Positions 18,605-28,162 of a stretch of DNA of 64,000 nt are shown piece after piece. The position numbers were made by a program, and so were the translations under genes. Below the pieces are notes generated by a model. The model was not told the DNA's origin. It saw only the letters and a list, made by a program, of their open reading frames with translations, and did not search any database. Source of the stretch: Arthrobacter agilis (lineage in GTDB: Bacteria; Actinomycetota; Actinomycetes; Actinomycetales; Micrococcaceae). Every line of letters begins with the position of its first letter. Positions within the stretch are counted from its first letter, which is position 1. The stretch spans positions 2,108,001 through 2,172,000 of the forward strand of contig NZ_JAUSXO010000001.1 in NCBI RefSeq assembly GCF_030816075.1, read 5' to 3'.

Positions 18605-19833
18605 GCGCGGGCTCCGAGCAGGGTCGAGACGTCGACGCCCGCCGCGGCGAACTTCTCCTCGGCCGGCATCCCGCTGGCGGTGAGGTGCAGGTCCCCGTCG
18701 ACGCGCCTGAAGACCTGGGAGGACTCGATGACGCCGTTCTCGACCCGCCGCCCCAAGGCCATGATCTCCATGACCTTGCGCTGACCGCCCGGGAGCCGAG
18801 CACAATGCACCACGAGGTCGATGCACGACGCGACGGTCGGCACCACGAAGCTGCTCGAGATGTTCTCGCCCGCCAGGAGCGGGAGCGTGCAGATCTTCGT
18901 GACGGCGTCGTGCGCGCTGTTGGCATGCACGCTGCACATGCCAGGAAGTCCACTGTTGAGGGCGATCAGCATGTCGAGGCTCTCGGCCTCCCGGACCTCG
19001 CCGACGATGAGGCGGTCCGGCCGCATCCGGAGGGCCTCCTTGACCAGGCGCCGCAGCGGTATCTCGCCCGTGCCCTCGAGGTTGGGCTGCCGGCACTGCA
19101 GACCCACGACGTCGCGCAGCGGCAACTGCAGTTCGAAGATCTCCTCGACGGTGATGACCCTCTCACGGGGTCCGATCGACGCGGCGAGGCAGTTGAGCAG
19201 GGTCGTCTTGCCGGCCTGGGTGGCACCGGAGACCAGGATGTTGAGCCCGCTCGCGACCGCCGCAGCGAGGAAGCGGGCTGCCTGCGGGCTGAGTGACCCC
19301 AGCTCGACGAGGTGCTCCAGGCGCGAGGCACGGGCGATGAACTTCCGGAGGTTCACGGACCAGTGGCGCCGGGTGACGTCCGGGATCACCACATGCAGGC
19401 GGGAGCCGTCGGGGAGGGAAGCATCCACGAAGGGAGACGAGAGATCCAGCCGTCGTCCCGAGGATTTGAGCATCTTCTCAACGAGGTCCCGGACCTGCTG
19501 GTCCGTGAACGAGAGCGCCGTGAGCTCGGATTCGCCGTTCCGCGCGACGAATACCTCGGAGGGGGCGTTGATCCAGATCTCTTCGATGGTCGGATCGTCG
19601 AGGAGCGGCTGCAGGACGCCGAAACCAGCGACCGCGTCGTAGATCTGCTTGCGCGCGGCGTCGAGCCTGCCCAGCGGAGGAAGGACTCCGAGGACGGAGC
19701 GTTCCTCGTAGTCCTCGACGGCGTCGTTGACCAGACGTTGGACCTCTGCGATCTGGAAGGCCGGGTCGATGCCGCGCCGACGGATGAGCTCGCGCACCTC
19801 GTCCTCGACCATGCGCACAGCTTCCATCGACAT
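18601..19833 (-). CDS. tadA: Tad/Flp pilus assembly ATPase TadA (CpaF)
   Basis: 410-residue secretion ATPase of the VirB11/GspE superfamily. Walker A is GATQAGKTT (203-211), the Asp box is near VEEIFELQL (229-237), Walker B-like RPDRLIVGEVR at 271-281, and the His box SVHANSAHD follows. It is first in the operon tadA-tadB-tadC-pilin-tadE genes. It powers pilin assembly at the cytoplasmic face. Confidence 0.92.
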   Translation of the reverse strand: MSMEAVRMVEDEVRELIRRRGIDPAFQIAEVQRLVNDAVEDYEERSVLGVLPPLGRLDAARKQIYDAVAGFGVLQPLLDDPTIEEIWINAPSEVFVARNGESELTALSFTDQQVRDLVEKMLKSSGRRLDLSSPFVDASLPDGSRLHVVIPDVTRRHWSVNLRKFIARASRLEHLVELGSLSPQAARFLAAAVASGLNILVSGATQAGKTTLLNCLAASIGPRERVITVEEIFELQLPLRDVVGLQCRQPNLEGTGEIPLRRLVKEALRMRPDRLIVGEVREAESLDMLIALNSGLPGMCSVHANSAHDAVTKICTLPLLAGENISSSFVVPTVASCIDLVVHCARLPGGQRKVMEIMALGRRVENGVIESSQVFRRVDGDLHLTASGMPAEEKFAAAGVDVSTLLGARA

Positions 19834-20146
19834 CCCCCATCGATCGTCCCGCCGCCGTCGGCGCGATGGCCGCGGCTTCAGGAGCCCCTGCCGCCCCTTA
19901 CCCTACTGAAGGAGACCCGGCCCGACCAGAGCATCGCGCGCCTGTGGATAACTTCGCGACGGGCGGCACTACGCCTGTCTCCTTACTGTGTGCAAGCGAC
20001 ACGCCGCAGTCAATACAGGGAAACCCGCAGGTTTTGCCTAAGATTCCACAGTCACATCCGAATCGTTAGTCACTCAAGTCACATCTGGATAGTCTTCACG
20101 GGATTTCACTTAGCTGGCTAACGCCCGGATTCTGCTGGAGAAACCC
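19834..20146. promoter_or_regulatory. Divergent intergenic region between tadA and the LGFP protease gene
   Basis: 313 bp without a gene, AT-richer than its surroundings in its right half. It must hold the tadA promoter (leftward) and the protease promoter (rightward). Three copies of AGTCAC lie at 20050, 20068 and 20077, spaced 18 and 9 bases on one face of the helix, followed by AGTCTTCAC at 20091. GGAG at 20137-20140 is a good ribosome binding site for the GTG at 20147. No clear -10/-35 pair was fixed. Confidence 0.5.
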
Positions 20147-23086
20147 GTGACCTTGCCCTCCCCCGCCCGGCTTCTGTGCGCCGCCCTGCTGTCCTTCGGT
20201 CTCGTCGGTAGCGCAGTTCCCGCACTTGCGAATGAGGCTTCGCCCTCGCTGCCACCCGCCGCACCCGCAGCTGTCACCGCAACAACTCCGGCAACGCCGA
20301 TGCCACCGGCACCGGCACCGGCCCCGGCCCCGGCGCCCAGCGCTACGGCCCCGACCGTCGAGCCCGCTCCCGCCACCGTTCCGGGGACCACGAGCACTTC
20401 GACGCCACGGGCGAGCGAGCCTGCACCTGCTGCGACCGATGCGGCCGCCGCCGCACCGGATCAGGTCACGTCCTTCGTCCCGGACCTGAACTGGAATCCG
20501 CTCGCAGACCCGAACTCCAACGCGCGCTACGGGGAGCACTACACCGAGCCCGTCACCCCGATGAAGGCCGCATCGCCCCTCCGTCTCGACGGCAGCGGGG
20601 GCAACGCGGCCATCGCGCCGCGATCGGGTGAGTTCAAGGTCACCCTTGTCACGGTCCAGCTCGCGGGCAAGACCAAGGCGGACGCCGACGCGATCAACAT
20701 GACGGCCGCGCGCAACTCGATCCTCAAGTCGAACGAATACTGGAACTCCGCGACCGCCGGACGCCTTTCGATGAAACAGGTGAACGAGTACCGCCACGTC
20801 TCGGCGGCCAAGATCACCGATTCCTACGGCACCATCATGGACAAGGTCACGAAGGAACTGAACTGGCAGTACCGGCCGTACGAGTCCCTCGTGATCTTCG
20901 TGCCGCACGCAGACCTGAACTACAACGGGTCCTGGGGCATCCTCGGCGGCGGCTTCACCGACGGCCCCACCAGCGGACGCGTCATCATGCCCTACCCCTC
21001 CGCCCTGACCAACAACGTCGTGACGCACGAGTTCGGCCACGTGCTCGGACTGCATCACGCCAACTCCCTCGCGTGCAGCAACGGGCGCCTCGATGTTGCA
21101 CGGTCCGGGGCCTCGTGGACCGATCCCGCCTGCTGGTCGGCAGAGTACAGTGACACCTCCGACCTCATGGGCTACGCCCAGACCAGCTCCCCGCAGATCA
21201 ACGCCTTCCTCTGGGAATACGGCGGATTCGGCCGTGGGGACGAGATCCAGGATCTCGGGACTCCTGCGGCCACCCGCTCCGTCACGCTCCGACCCTGGGC
21301 AGGTACGGCCTCGAGCCGGGCAGTGAAATTCACCGAATCGACGAGCGGCGAGACGTACTACCTGGAACTCCGGGCACCCGTCGGTAATGACGCGGTGACA
21401 GCCGTCGGCGGAAACCGGGGTGTCAAGATCACCAAGCAGGACATCCTCGGCTGGAGCGGGAACGCCTCCATCGTCCTGACCCCGAACAGTGCACGCTCGG
21501 GCTGGGGCAACACGTCGCTCACCTGGCAGCAGGGACAGACCTTCACCACGCAGGCCGGCACGAGACTCCGGATCGACTCCGTCAGCAACACCGAGGCCAG
21601 TGTCACGATCGAGCCCGTGCAGTCCGTCACGTCTGTGGCGGGTCCGTTGGTGGAGGGTGCTGCCGCGCGGACGCCGGCGGTCGGGGACCCCGTGTCGGGG
21701 CTGGTGTGCGGTATCAGTGGCGGCGGGTGCTACCAGAACTACCAGTACGGTCAGGTGCACTGGACGAAGGCCACCGGAGCGCACGCGACGCAGGGCGCGG
21801 TCAACACCGCCTGGGGCAGGACCGGATGGGAGAAGGGCGTCCTGGGATACCCGGTCAGCGATCTCACCTGCGGCCTGAAGAACAGCGGCTGCGTCCAGTC
21901 CTTCCAGGGCGGCAACATCTACTGGACCCCGGCCACCGGGGCGACACTGACACTCGGGGCGATTGACGGCGCGTGGAGCGCGCTCGGCCGTGAACGCAGC
22001 ACCCTGGGCTACCCCACGGGCAACGAGAACTGCGGCCTCACCAACGGCGGCTGCTACCAGAACTTCCAGGGCGGCCAGATCCACTGGTCCCCCACCACCG
22101 GCGCTTCCGCGACCTGGGGCCCCATCGCCCTGGCCTGGGGACAGGCCGGCTGGGAGAAGGGCACCCTGGGCTACCCCACCAGCAACGAGACCTGCGGCCT
22201 CACCAACGGCGGCTGCTACCAGAACTTCCAGGGCGGCCAGATCCACCGGTCGGCCACGACCAGCCCCTACGCGACCACGGGCACCATCGCCTCCGCCTGG
22301 GCCGGCAGCGGCTGGGAAAAGGGCAAGATCGGCTACCCGACCAGCAACGCGATCTGCAGACTCGTCGGCAACGGCTGCCTGCAGACCTTCCAGAAGGGCA
22401 ACATCTACACCTCCCCCGCCACCGGAACCGCCGTGACCTCCGGAGCGATCGACACGACCTGGAGCGCCCTGGGCCGCGAACGCGGGAAACTCGGCTACCC
22501 CACCGCCAACGAGACCTGCGGCCTCACCAACGGCGGCTGCTACCAGAACTTCCAGGGCGGCCAGATCCACTGGTCCCCCACCACCGGCGCCCAGCCCACC
22601 TACGGCACCATCGCCTCCGCCTGGGCCGGCAGCGGCTGGGAGAACGGCACCCTGGGCTACCCCACCAGCGGCGAGAACTGCGGCCTCACCAACAGCGGCT
22701 GCTACCAGAACTTCCAGAAGGGCCAGATTCACTGGTCCCCCACCACCGGCGCCTACGCCACCCGCGGCGTCTTCAACACCGCCTGGGGCAACACCGCCTG
22801 GGAAGCCGGCACCCTCGGCTACCCCACAAGCAACCAGTCCTGCGGCCTCGCCAACAGCGGCTGCTACCAGAACTTCCAGGGCGGCCAGATCCACTGGTCC
22901 CCCACCACCGGCGCCCACCCCACCACCGGCGCCATCGGCGCCGCCTGGCGCGCCACCGGCTGGGAGAACGGCACCCTGGGCTACCCCACCACCGACGAAA
23001 CCTGCACCACCACCAAGACCTGCACCCAGAAATTCCAGAAAGGCCAACTCAGCTGGTCACCCACCCGCGGCATCACCCGCCTCTAA
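20147..23086 (+). CDS. Secreted metzincin-type metalloprotease with LGFP repeats
   Basis: 979 residues. A signal peptide (SFGLVGSAVPALA, cleavage near 28) and an Ala/Pro-rich linker to about 105 are followed by a protease domain with HEFGHVLGLHH (zinc ligands H294, H298, H304; catalytic E295) and a Met-turn SDLMGYA (M341), typical of M11/M66-like metzincins. From about residue 497 there are nine 53-54-residue LGFP-type units (eight exact GYP motifs) that end at the C-terminus. LGFP units bind the actinobacterial wall in related proteins. No sortase motif. GTG 20147 has GGAG 6 bases upstream. The 3' half is duplicated in the next gene. Confidence 0.85.
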   Translation: MTLPSPARLLCAALLSFGLVGSAVPALANEASPSLPPAAPAAVTATTPATPMPPAPAPAPAPAPSATAPTVEPAPATVPGTTSTSTPRASEPAPAATDAAAAAPDQVTSFVPDLNWNPLADPNSNARYGEHYTEPVTPMKAASPLRLDGSGGNAAIAPRSGEFKVTLVTVQLAGKTKADADAINMTAARNSILKSNEYWNSATAGRLSMKQVNEYRHVSAAKITDSYGTIMDKVTKELNWQYRPYESLVIFVPHADLNYNGSWGILGGGFTDGPTSGRVIMPYPSALTNNVVTHEFGHVLGLHHANSLACSNGRLDVARSGASWTDPACWSAEYSDTSDLMGYAQTSSPQINAFLWEYGGFGRGDEIQDLGTPAATRSVTLRPWAGTASSRAVKFTESTSGETYYLELRAPVGNDAVTAVGGNRGVKITKQDILGWSGNASIVLTPNSARSGWGNTSLTWQQGQTFTTQAGTRLRIDSVSNTEASVTIEPVQSVTSVAGPLVEGAAARTPAVGDPVSGLVCGISGGGCYQNYQYGQVHWTKATGAHATQGAVNTAWGRTGWEKGVLGYPVSDLTCGLKNSGCVQSFQGGNIYWTPATGATLTLGAIDGAWSALGRERSTLGYPTGNENCGLTNGGCYQNFQGGQIHWSPTTGASATWGPIALAWGQAGWEKGTLGYPTSNETCGLTNGGCYQNFQGGQIHRSATTSPYATTGTIASAWAGSGWEKGKIGYPTSNAICRLVGNGCLQTFQKGNIYTSPATGTAVTSGAIDTTWSALGRERGKLGYPTANETCGLTNGGCYQNFQGGQIHWSPTTGAQPTYGTIASAWAGSGWENGTLGYPTSGENCGLTNSGCYQNFQKGQIHWSPTTGAYATRGVFNTAWGNTAWEAGTLGYPTSNQSCGLANSGCYQNFQGGQIHWSPTTGAHPTTGAIGAAWRATGWENGTLGYPTTDETCTTTKTCTQKFQKGQLSWSPTRGITRL

Positions 23087-23111
23087 CCCACACCACCAGG
23101 CGCGTAGACCC
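21632..23111 (+). repeat. 1,480-bp direct repeat, copy A
   Basis: Encodes the LGFP half of the protease gene plus the 25 bases after its stop codon. It matches 24251-25730 at an offset of 2,619 bases. The only difference I found is A at 22358 against G at 24977 (Arg versus Gly in the AIC-LVG unit). Ends are sharp: the copies diverge before TCTGTGGCGGG and after GCGTAGACCC. Confidence 0.95.
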
Positions 23112-23125
23112 CAAGGACCTTTGAT

Positions 23126-25705
23126 ATGAACCCGCTCTCCCGCACGTCCCGACTGACAGCCGCAGCGTTCCTGGTGACGCTCGCCCTTGCGCCACTCCCC
23201 GCCGTCGCCTCGGAGGTGGTCGATCCGGTTCCGCCGTCGCAGGTCGCGCAACCCGAGGCACAGGCCCAACGCCCGACGGGTCCGGAGGCAGCTCCCGTAC
23301 CGACCGCTGTACCGACCGCTGTACCGACCGCTGTACCGACCGCTGTACCGACCGCTGTGCCGACCGCTGTACCCACGACGCCCGCGAAGCCGGTAGATCC
23401 CGCTGCCCCTCCTGCGGAGCCGGGCCATGCGTCCGTCGCGTCGCCGAGCGCGGCTGACGCTGTCCGGGGTTACGGCAATGCCGCCATGGGTCAGGGCCTG
23501 GATCGGCTGAGGGCCACCGGCGATGCGCAAGTCGCGGCCGCCGTCGTGCAGCAGGAGACCGCCGTCCCCCGGTCGCAGGGCCTGGCCGCCACCTGGCGGC
23601 CGGCAGGCATCCAGGGGATCGACGTCAGTAGCCACCAGGCTGCCGTGGACTGGCGCACGGCCAGGACGCAGGGCGCTGAATTCGCGTACGTGAAGGCGAC
23701 CGAGGGCACCGGCTACGTCAACCCGTTCTACGGCCAGCAGTACGACGGAGCGGCGTCCGTGGGCATGGTTCGCGGCGCCTACCACTTTGCGATCCCGACG
23801 ACGTCGTCATCCGGCGCCCAGCAGGCGACGTACTTCGTGCGCAACGGCGGAGGCTGGTCGGCGGACGGGCGTACCCTGCCGCCGCTGCTCGACATCGAGT
23901 ACAACCCCTACCCGTCGCTCGGCAACACCTGCTACAACCTGTCGGCCACGCAGATGGTGTCCTGGATCCGGGACTTCTCCTCCACGGTCCGGGCCCTCAC
24001 CGGCCGGGTGCCCATGATCTATACGACGACGGACTGGTGGGCGACCTGCACCGGCAACTCCAGCGCGTTCGCCGATCATCCGCTGCACATCGCAGCCTAC
24101 GGCCAGACGACGGCCGGACGCCTGCCCAACGGCTGGTCCTCCTACGCCGTCTGGCAGTACAGCAGCACCGGGCCCTTCGTCGGTGACTCGAACGTATGGC
24201 AGGGATCGGCGGCGGACCTCGCCTCCTTCACCACGAACTCCCAGGTCGCCTCTGTGGCGGGTCCGTTGGTGGAGGGTGCTGCCGCGCGGACGCCGGCGGT
24301 CGGGGACCCCGTGTCGGGGCTGGTGTGCGGTATCAGTGGCGGCGGGTGCTACCAGAACTACCAGTACGGTCAGGTGCACTGGACGAAGGCCACCGGAGCG
24401 CACGCGACGCAGGGCGCGGTCAACACCGCCTGGGGCAGGACCGGATGGGAGAAGGGCGTCCTGGGATACCCGGTCAGCGATCTCACCTGCGGCCTGAAGA
24501 ACAGCGGCTGCGTCCAGTCCTTCCAGGGCGGCAACATCTACTGGACCCCGGCCACCGGGGCGACACTGACACTCGGGGCGATTGACGGCGCGTGGAGCGC
24601 GCTCGGCCGTGAACGCAGCACCCTGGGCTACCCCACGGGCAACGAGAACTGCGGCCTCACCAACGGCGGCTGCTACCAGAACTTCCAGGGCGGCCAGATC
24701 CACTGGTCCCCCACCACCGGCGCTTCCGCGACCTGGGGCCCCATCGCCCTGGCCTGGGGACAGGCCGGCTGGGAGAAGGGCACCCTGGGCTACCCCACCA
24801 GCAACGAGACCTGCGGCCTCACCAACGGCGGCTGCTACCAGAACTTCCAGGGCGGCCAGATCCACCGGTCGGCCACGACCAGCCCCTACGCGACCACGGG
24901 CACCATCGCCTCCGCCTGGGCCGGCAGCGGCTGGGAAAAGGGCAAGATCGGCTACCCGACCAGCAACGCGATCTGCGGACTCGTCGGCAACGGCTGCCTG
25001 CAGACCTTCCAGAAGGGCAACATCTACACCTCCCCCGCCACCGGAACCGCCGTGACCTCCGGAGCGATCGACACGACCTGGAGCGCCCTGGGCCGCGAAC
25101 GCGGGAAACTCGGCTACCCCACCGCCAACGAGACCTGCGGCCTCACCAACGGCGGCTGCTACCAGAACTTCCAGGGCGGCCAGATCCACTGGTCCCCCAC
25201 CACCGGCGCCCAGCCCACCTACGGCACCATCGCCTCCGCCTGGGCCGGCAGCGGCTGGGAGAACGGCACCCTGGGCTACCCCACCAGCGGCGAGAACTGC
25301 GGCCTCACCAACAGCGGCTGCTACCAGAACTTCCAGAAGGGCCAGATTCACTGGTCCCCCACCACCGGCGCCTACGCCACCCGCGGCGTCTTCAACACCG
25401 CCTGGGGCAACACCGCCTGGGAAGCCGGCACCCTCGGCTACCCCACAAGCAACCAGTCCTGCGGCCTCGCCAACAGCGGCTGCTACCAGAACTTCCAGGG
25501 CGGCCAGATCCACTGGTCCCCCACCACCGGCGCCCACCCCACCACCGGCGCCATCGGCGCCGCCTGGCGCGCCACCGGCTGGGAGAACGGCACCCTGGGC
25601 TACCCCACCACCGACGAAACCTGCACCACCACCAAGACCTGCACCCAGAAATTCCAGAAAGGCCAACTCAGCTGGTCACCCACCCGCGGCATCACCCGCC
25701 TCTAA
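23126..25705 (+). CDS. Secreted GH25 lysozyme with LGFP repeats
   Basis: 859 residues. A signal peptide ending PAVASE, a Pro-Thr-Ala-Val repeat linker (57-80), then a GH25 muramidase domain (about 160-365) with GIDVSSHQ (D166) and the catalytic DIEYN (D256, E258). From about 377 to the end are the same nine LGFP units as in the preceding protein. It would cut the MurNAc-GlcNAc bond of peptidoglycan at the cell surface, held there by the LGFP domain. Starts at ATG 23126, 40 bases after the previous stop, so the two are probably co-transcribed. Confidence 0.88.
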   Translation: MNPLSRTSRLTAAAFLVTLALAPLPAVASEVVDPVPPSQVAQPEAQAQRPTGPEAAPVPTAVPTAVPTAVPTAVPTAVPTAVPTTPAKPVDPAAPPAEPGHASVASPSAADAVRGYGNAAMGQGLDRLRATGDAQVAAAVVQQETAVPRSQGLAATWRPAGIQGIDVSSHQAAVDWRTARTQGAEFAYVKATEGTGYVNPFYGQQYDGAASVGMVRGAYHFAIPTTSSSGAQQATYFVRNGGGWSADGRTLPPLLDIEYNPYPSLGNTCYNLSATQMVSWIRDFSSTVRALTGRVPMIYTTTDWWATCTGNSSAFADHPLHIAAYGQTTAGRLPNGWSSYAVWQYSSTGPFVGDSNVWQGSAADLASFTTNSQVASVAGPLVEGAAARTPAVGDPVSGLVCGISGGGCYQNYQYGQVHWTKATGAHATQGAVNTAWGRTGWEKGVLGYPVSDLTCGLKNSGCVQSFQGGNIYWTPATGATLTLGAIDGAWSALGRERSTLGYPTGNENCGLTNGGCYQNFQGGQIHWSPTTGASATWGPIALAWGQAGWEKGTLGYPTSNETCGLTNGGCYQNFQGGQIHRSATTSPYATTGTIASAWAGSGWEKGKIGYPTSNAICGLVGNGCLQTFQKGNIYTSPATGTAVTSGAIDTTWSALGRERGKLGYPTANETCGLTNGGCYQNFQGGQIHWSPTTGAQPTYGTIASAWAGSGWENGTLGYPTSGENCGLTNSGCYQNFQKGQIHWSPTTGAYATRGVFNTAWGNTAWEAGTLGYPTSNQSCGLANSGCYQNFQGGQIHWSPTTGAHPTTGAIGAAWRATGWENGTLGYPTTDETCTTTKTCTQKFQKGQLSWSPTRGITRL
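23297..23368 (+). repeat. 12-bp minisatellite coding PTAV repeats
   Basis: Six tandem copies of GTACCGACCGCT (the last with GTG), encoding Pro-Thr-Ala-Val in the linker of the GH25 lysozyme. The in-frame unit length means copy-number change would alter only linker length. Confidence 0.95.
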
Positions 25706-25730
25706 CCCACACCACCAGGCGCGTAGACCC
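24251..25730 (+). repeat. 1,480-bp direct repeat, copy B
   Basis: Second copy of the LGFP-coding segment, with the 25 bases after the stop of the GH25 gene. Identical to copy A as far as can be read by eye except G at 24977. Confidence 0.95.
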
Positions 25731-25752
25731 GGGCACGATCCACTCCAGCGGA

Positions 25753-25783
25753 TTGTGTCCGGGGCTCGCGGCCTCGCTATGAT
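25753..25783 (+). promoter_or_regulatory. Promoter of the flippase-like gene and following GT
   Basis: TTGTGT (25753-25758), 19-base spacer, TATGAT (25778-25783), ending 8 bases before the ATG at 25792. A leaderless or near-leaderless start is implied, and no ribosome binding site is seen. Confidence 0.5.
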
Positions 25784-25791
25784 CGGGGCTT

Positions 25792-27109
25792 ATGTCCCTG
25801 AGTGATCCGGCCGAGTCCGCGGCAGAACCCGCGCGTGTGAAGGCCGGACGGAGCAGGGGCGGAGGCCTGCCGGCCGTGGGTGCCGCCTCGGTGGTCGCGG
25901 CGGCCGCCAGCTACCTGATCCTCTTCATCGCCGCTCGCGCACTCAGCCCCGAGGAGAACGCCCAGTTCCTCACGTTCTGGGCGGTCCTGTTCTTCGTCCT
26001 CGGCGTCCTGGCGGGCATCATCAACGAATTCACACGCGCGGTCAGGGCAGCAGCGACGGACGTCGGACGGACGGCGCGCGGCGCGGCGGTCTTCCCCCTC
26101 GGACTGCTCATCGGCGGCGGGGGTGCGGTGGCTATCGCAGCGTCCTCGCCGCTCTGGGCGCCGTCGATCCTCCCGGACGACACCGTCCTGCTGGTCGCGG
26201 TCCTCTCGGTGGCCGCGATCACCTACGCGGGGCACTGTTCGCTGGCAGGAGCGGCCGGAGGGTCGCAGAGGTGGACGCTGTTCGCGGGCCTCGCCGGTTC
26301 CGAGGCGCTGCTGCGCCTGCTCCTCGTGGTCGTCGTCGCGCTCACCGTGTCCACGCGGCTCGGGCTGGAAGTGGCGAGCGCCGCAGGGGCCCTGACCTGG
26401 CTGCTCATCCTCCTGTTCACCCGCTCGTCACGGACGGCGGTGCGGGCACGGGCGGACGTCGGCGCATCGGCCCTCCTGTCCCAACGCCGGCCATGCCATG
26501 CTGTCGGCCGCAGCCACGGCGGCGCTCGTCACCGGGTTCCCCATCCTCCTGCGGCTGACGACGCCCCTCGAGCAGTACGCCGGCGCGGCACCCCTCCTGC
26601 TGGCGATCTCCCTCACCCGCGCGCCCATCATGATCCCCCTCCAGGCCTTCCAATCGGTGCTCATCTCCCGCTTCGTCGGCGTGACGGGCACCGCGCTCCT
26701 TCGTGCCCTCGTCCGGCCCGCCGCCGGACTGCTCGCACTCGGCTGCGTCGGTGCGGGCGCGGCCGGTCTCCTCGGGCCCTGGATCATGCTGATCTTCGGG
26801 CCCGCGTACGTCCTGGCCCCCCTGACCATGGCCGCCCTGACCTTCGCCGGCTGCCTGATGGCGGTGCTGACCCTGACGGGGACCGCGTGCCTCGCGCGAG
26901 GCGCACACTCCGCCTACTCGATGGGCTGGCTGATCGCGACGGCATCGACCTTCCTCATGCTCCTGCTGCCCGGCTCCCTCGAGTCCCGGGTCGTGCTCAG
27001 CCTGTTGTCGGGGCCCGTCGTCGGAGCCCTCGTCCATATCGCGGCTCTCCTGACCCTCGTCAGGGGACGGAAGACCGGTTCCCCGGTGGAAGAAGATATC
27101 GAACCATGA
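25792..27109 (+). pseudogene. Polysaccharide flippase-like membrane protein, split by one extra base
   Basis: About 438 residues when read across the break, with roughly twelve hydrophobic segments like Wzx/MATE-type polysaccharide translocators. The first 232 residues follow the frame from ATG 25792; after ADVGASALLS the protein continues in the +1 frame (NAGHAMLSAAATAALVTGFPILLR) to the TGA at 27109. Deleting one C from the CCC at 26480-26482 restores the frame. The last four bases overlap the next gene (ATGA), which supports a single original gene. The likely role is export of a lipid-linked glycan. Confidence 0.78.
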
Positions 27110-28104
27110 CCTCCGGAGCTCCCCTCGTCAGCGTGATCGTGCCCGTCTACAACAGTGCCTCGACGATCGACCGAGCACTGGCCAGCGTCGTCGCCCAGAG
27201 CTACGAGGACTGGGAACTGGTGGTCGTCGACGACGCCTCGGGCGACGACTCCGCCCGACGGGCCCGGGCCTTCGCCGACGGAGCCCACGACAGGGCGGTG
27301 CGCGTGATCGAGTGCCCAGAGAACCGCGGCAGCTCCGCCGCCAGGAACACGGGCCTCGACGCCGCGACCGGTGAGTTCGTGGTCTTCCTGGACGCCGACG
27401 ACGAGCTGCTGCCCGACTACCTCGAGGTGCTGACGGGCGCCTGCGACCCGGAGGCCGACATCGTCGTGTGTGGCCACGTCGTCGCGGTGGAGGGCTCCGA
27501 GGAGCGCCCGCGATCGAGCCGCGGCAGCGGGCGCATGGCCGGGACGGCCGCCCTGCGCCTGGCACTGGCCGACCGCATCACGCCGTTCCCCTGGGACAAG
27601 CTGTACCGCCGCAGCCTGTTCGACGGCATCCGCTACCCCGAGGGACTCAAGCGGTTCGAGGACATGGTGATGAATCTCTCCCTCTACCCCCGGGCGAGAC
27701 ACGTCGTCGTCCTGGAGCGGCCCCTGTACCGTTACCGGATCTCCGCCGGCTCCCTCACCTGGGGGCGGGTGCCGTCCCAGGACGACGTCGGGCGTGCCCT
27801 CGCGCACCTGGATGACCACCTCGACGATGCCTTCCGGCAGGAGCGGTTCCGCGCGCCGTTCCAGGCGATGCTCACACTCCTGACACTCCTCGTGGCGCAG
27901 AGCGCCGCCGCATCCGGCACCGGGGCCGACCAAGGGCACCCGGACCTCCGGCCGTACGCCGCGGCCCTCCCGCTCCGGCGCCTGGCCGGCTGCGCCAGGG
28001 TACGCCCGGACCTCGCAGCGGCGGGGCTGCTCCTCAAGGTCGCTCCCGCCCTGTTCGGGGCCGTGTACCGGCGTTACGCGCGGCGTTCGTACGGCGCGGA
28101 GTAG
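27106..28104 (+). CDS. Family 2 glycosyltransferase
   Basis: 332 residues. The GT-A start VSVIVPVYNSASTIDRALASVVAQSY and the nucleotide-sugar DxD (VVFLDADDELLPDY, about 88-92) are clear, with the WDK and EDMVMNLS motifs of the acceptor half. It is coupled to the flippase-like gene by an ATGA overlap, so the longer continuous frame upstream is only a shadow. Donor and acceptor sugars cannot be told. Confidence 0.85.
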   Translation: MTSGAPLVSVIVPVYNSASTIDRALASVVAQSYEDWELVVVDDASGDDSARRARAFADGAHDRAVRVIECPENRGSSAARNTGLDAATGEFVVFLDADDELLPDYLEVLTGACDPEADIVVCGHVVAVEGSEERPRSSRGSGRMAGTAALRLALADRITPFPWDKLYRRSLFDGIRYPEGLKRFEDMVMNLSLYPRARHVVVLERPLYRYRISAGSLTWGRVPSQDDVGRALAHLDDHLDDAFRQERFRAPFQAMLTLLTLLVAQSAAASGTGADQGHPDLRPYAAALPLRRLAGCARVRPDLAAAGLLLKVAPALFGAVYRRYARRSYGAE

Positions 28105-28162
28105 ACGGGACGCGCACCCGGCCGGCCCGGTTCCCCCGCTGTCTTGGTATATCTTTGAAGTC

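Noticed and set aside
20096-23047. A 983-residue minus-strand reading frame over the LGFP array
   Set aside because: Gly/Ala/Val repeats mirror the LGFP repeats on the plus strand; it has no ribosome binding site or family features.
23297-23368. CRISPR-like array
   Set aside because: Twelve-base units are contiguous with no spacers and code for protein in frame.
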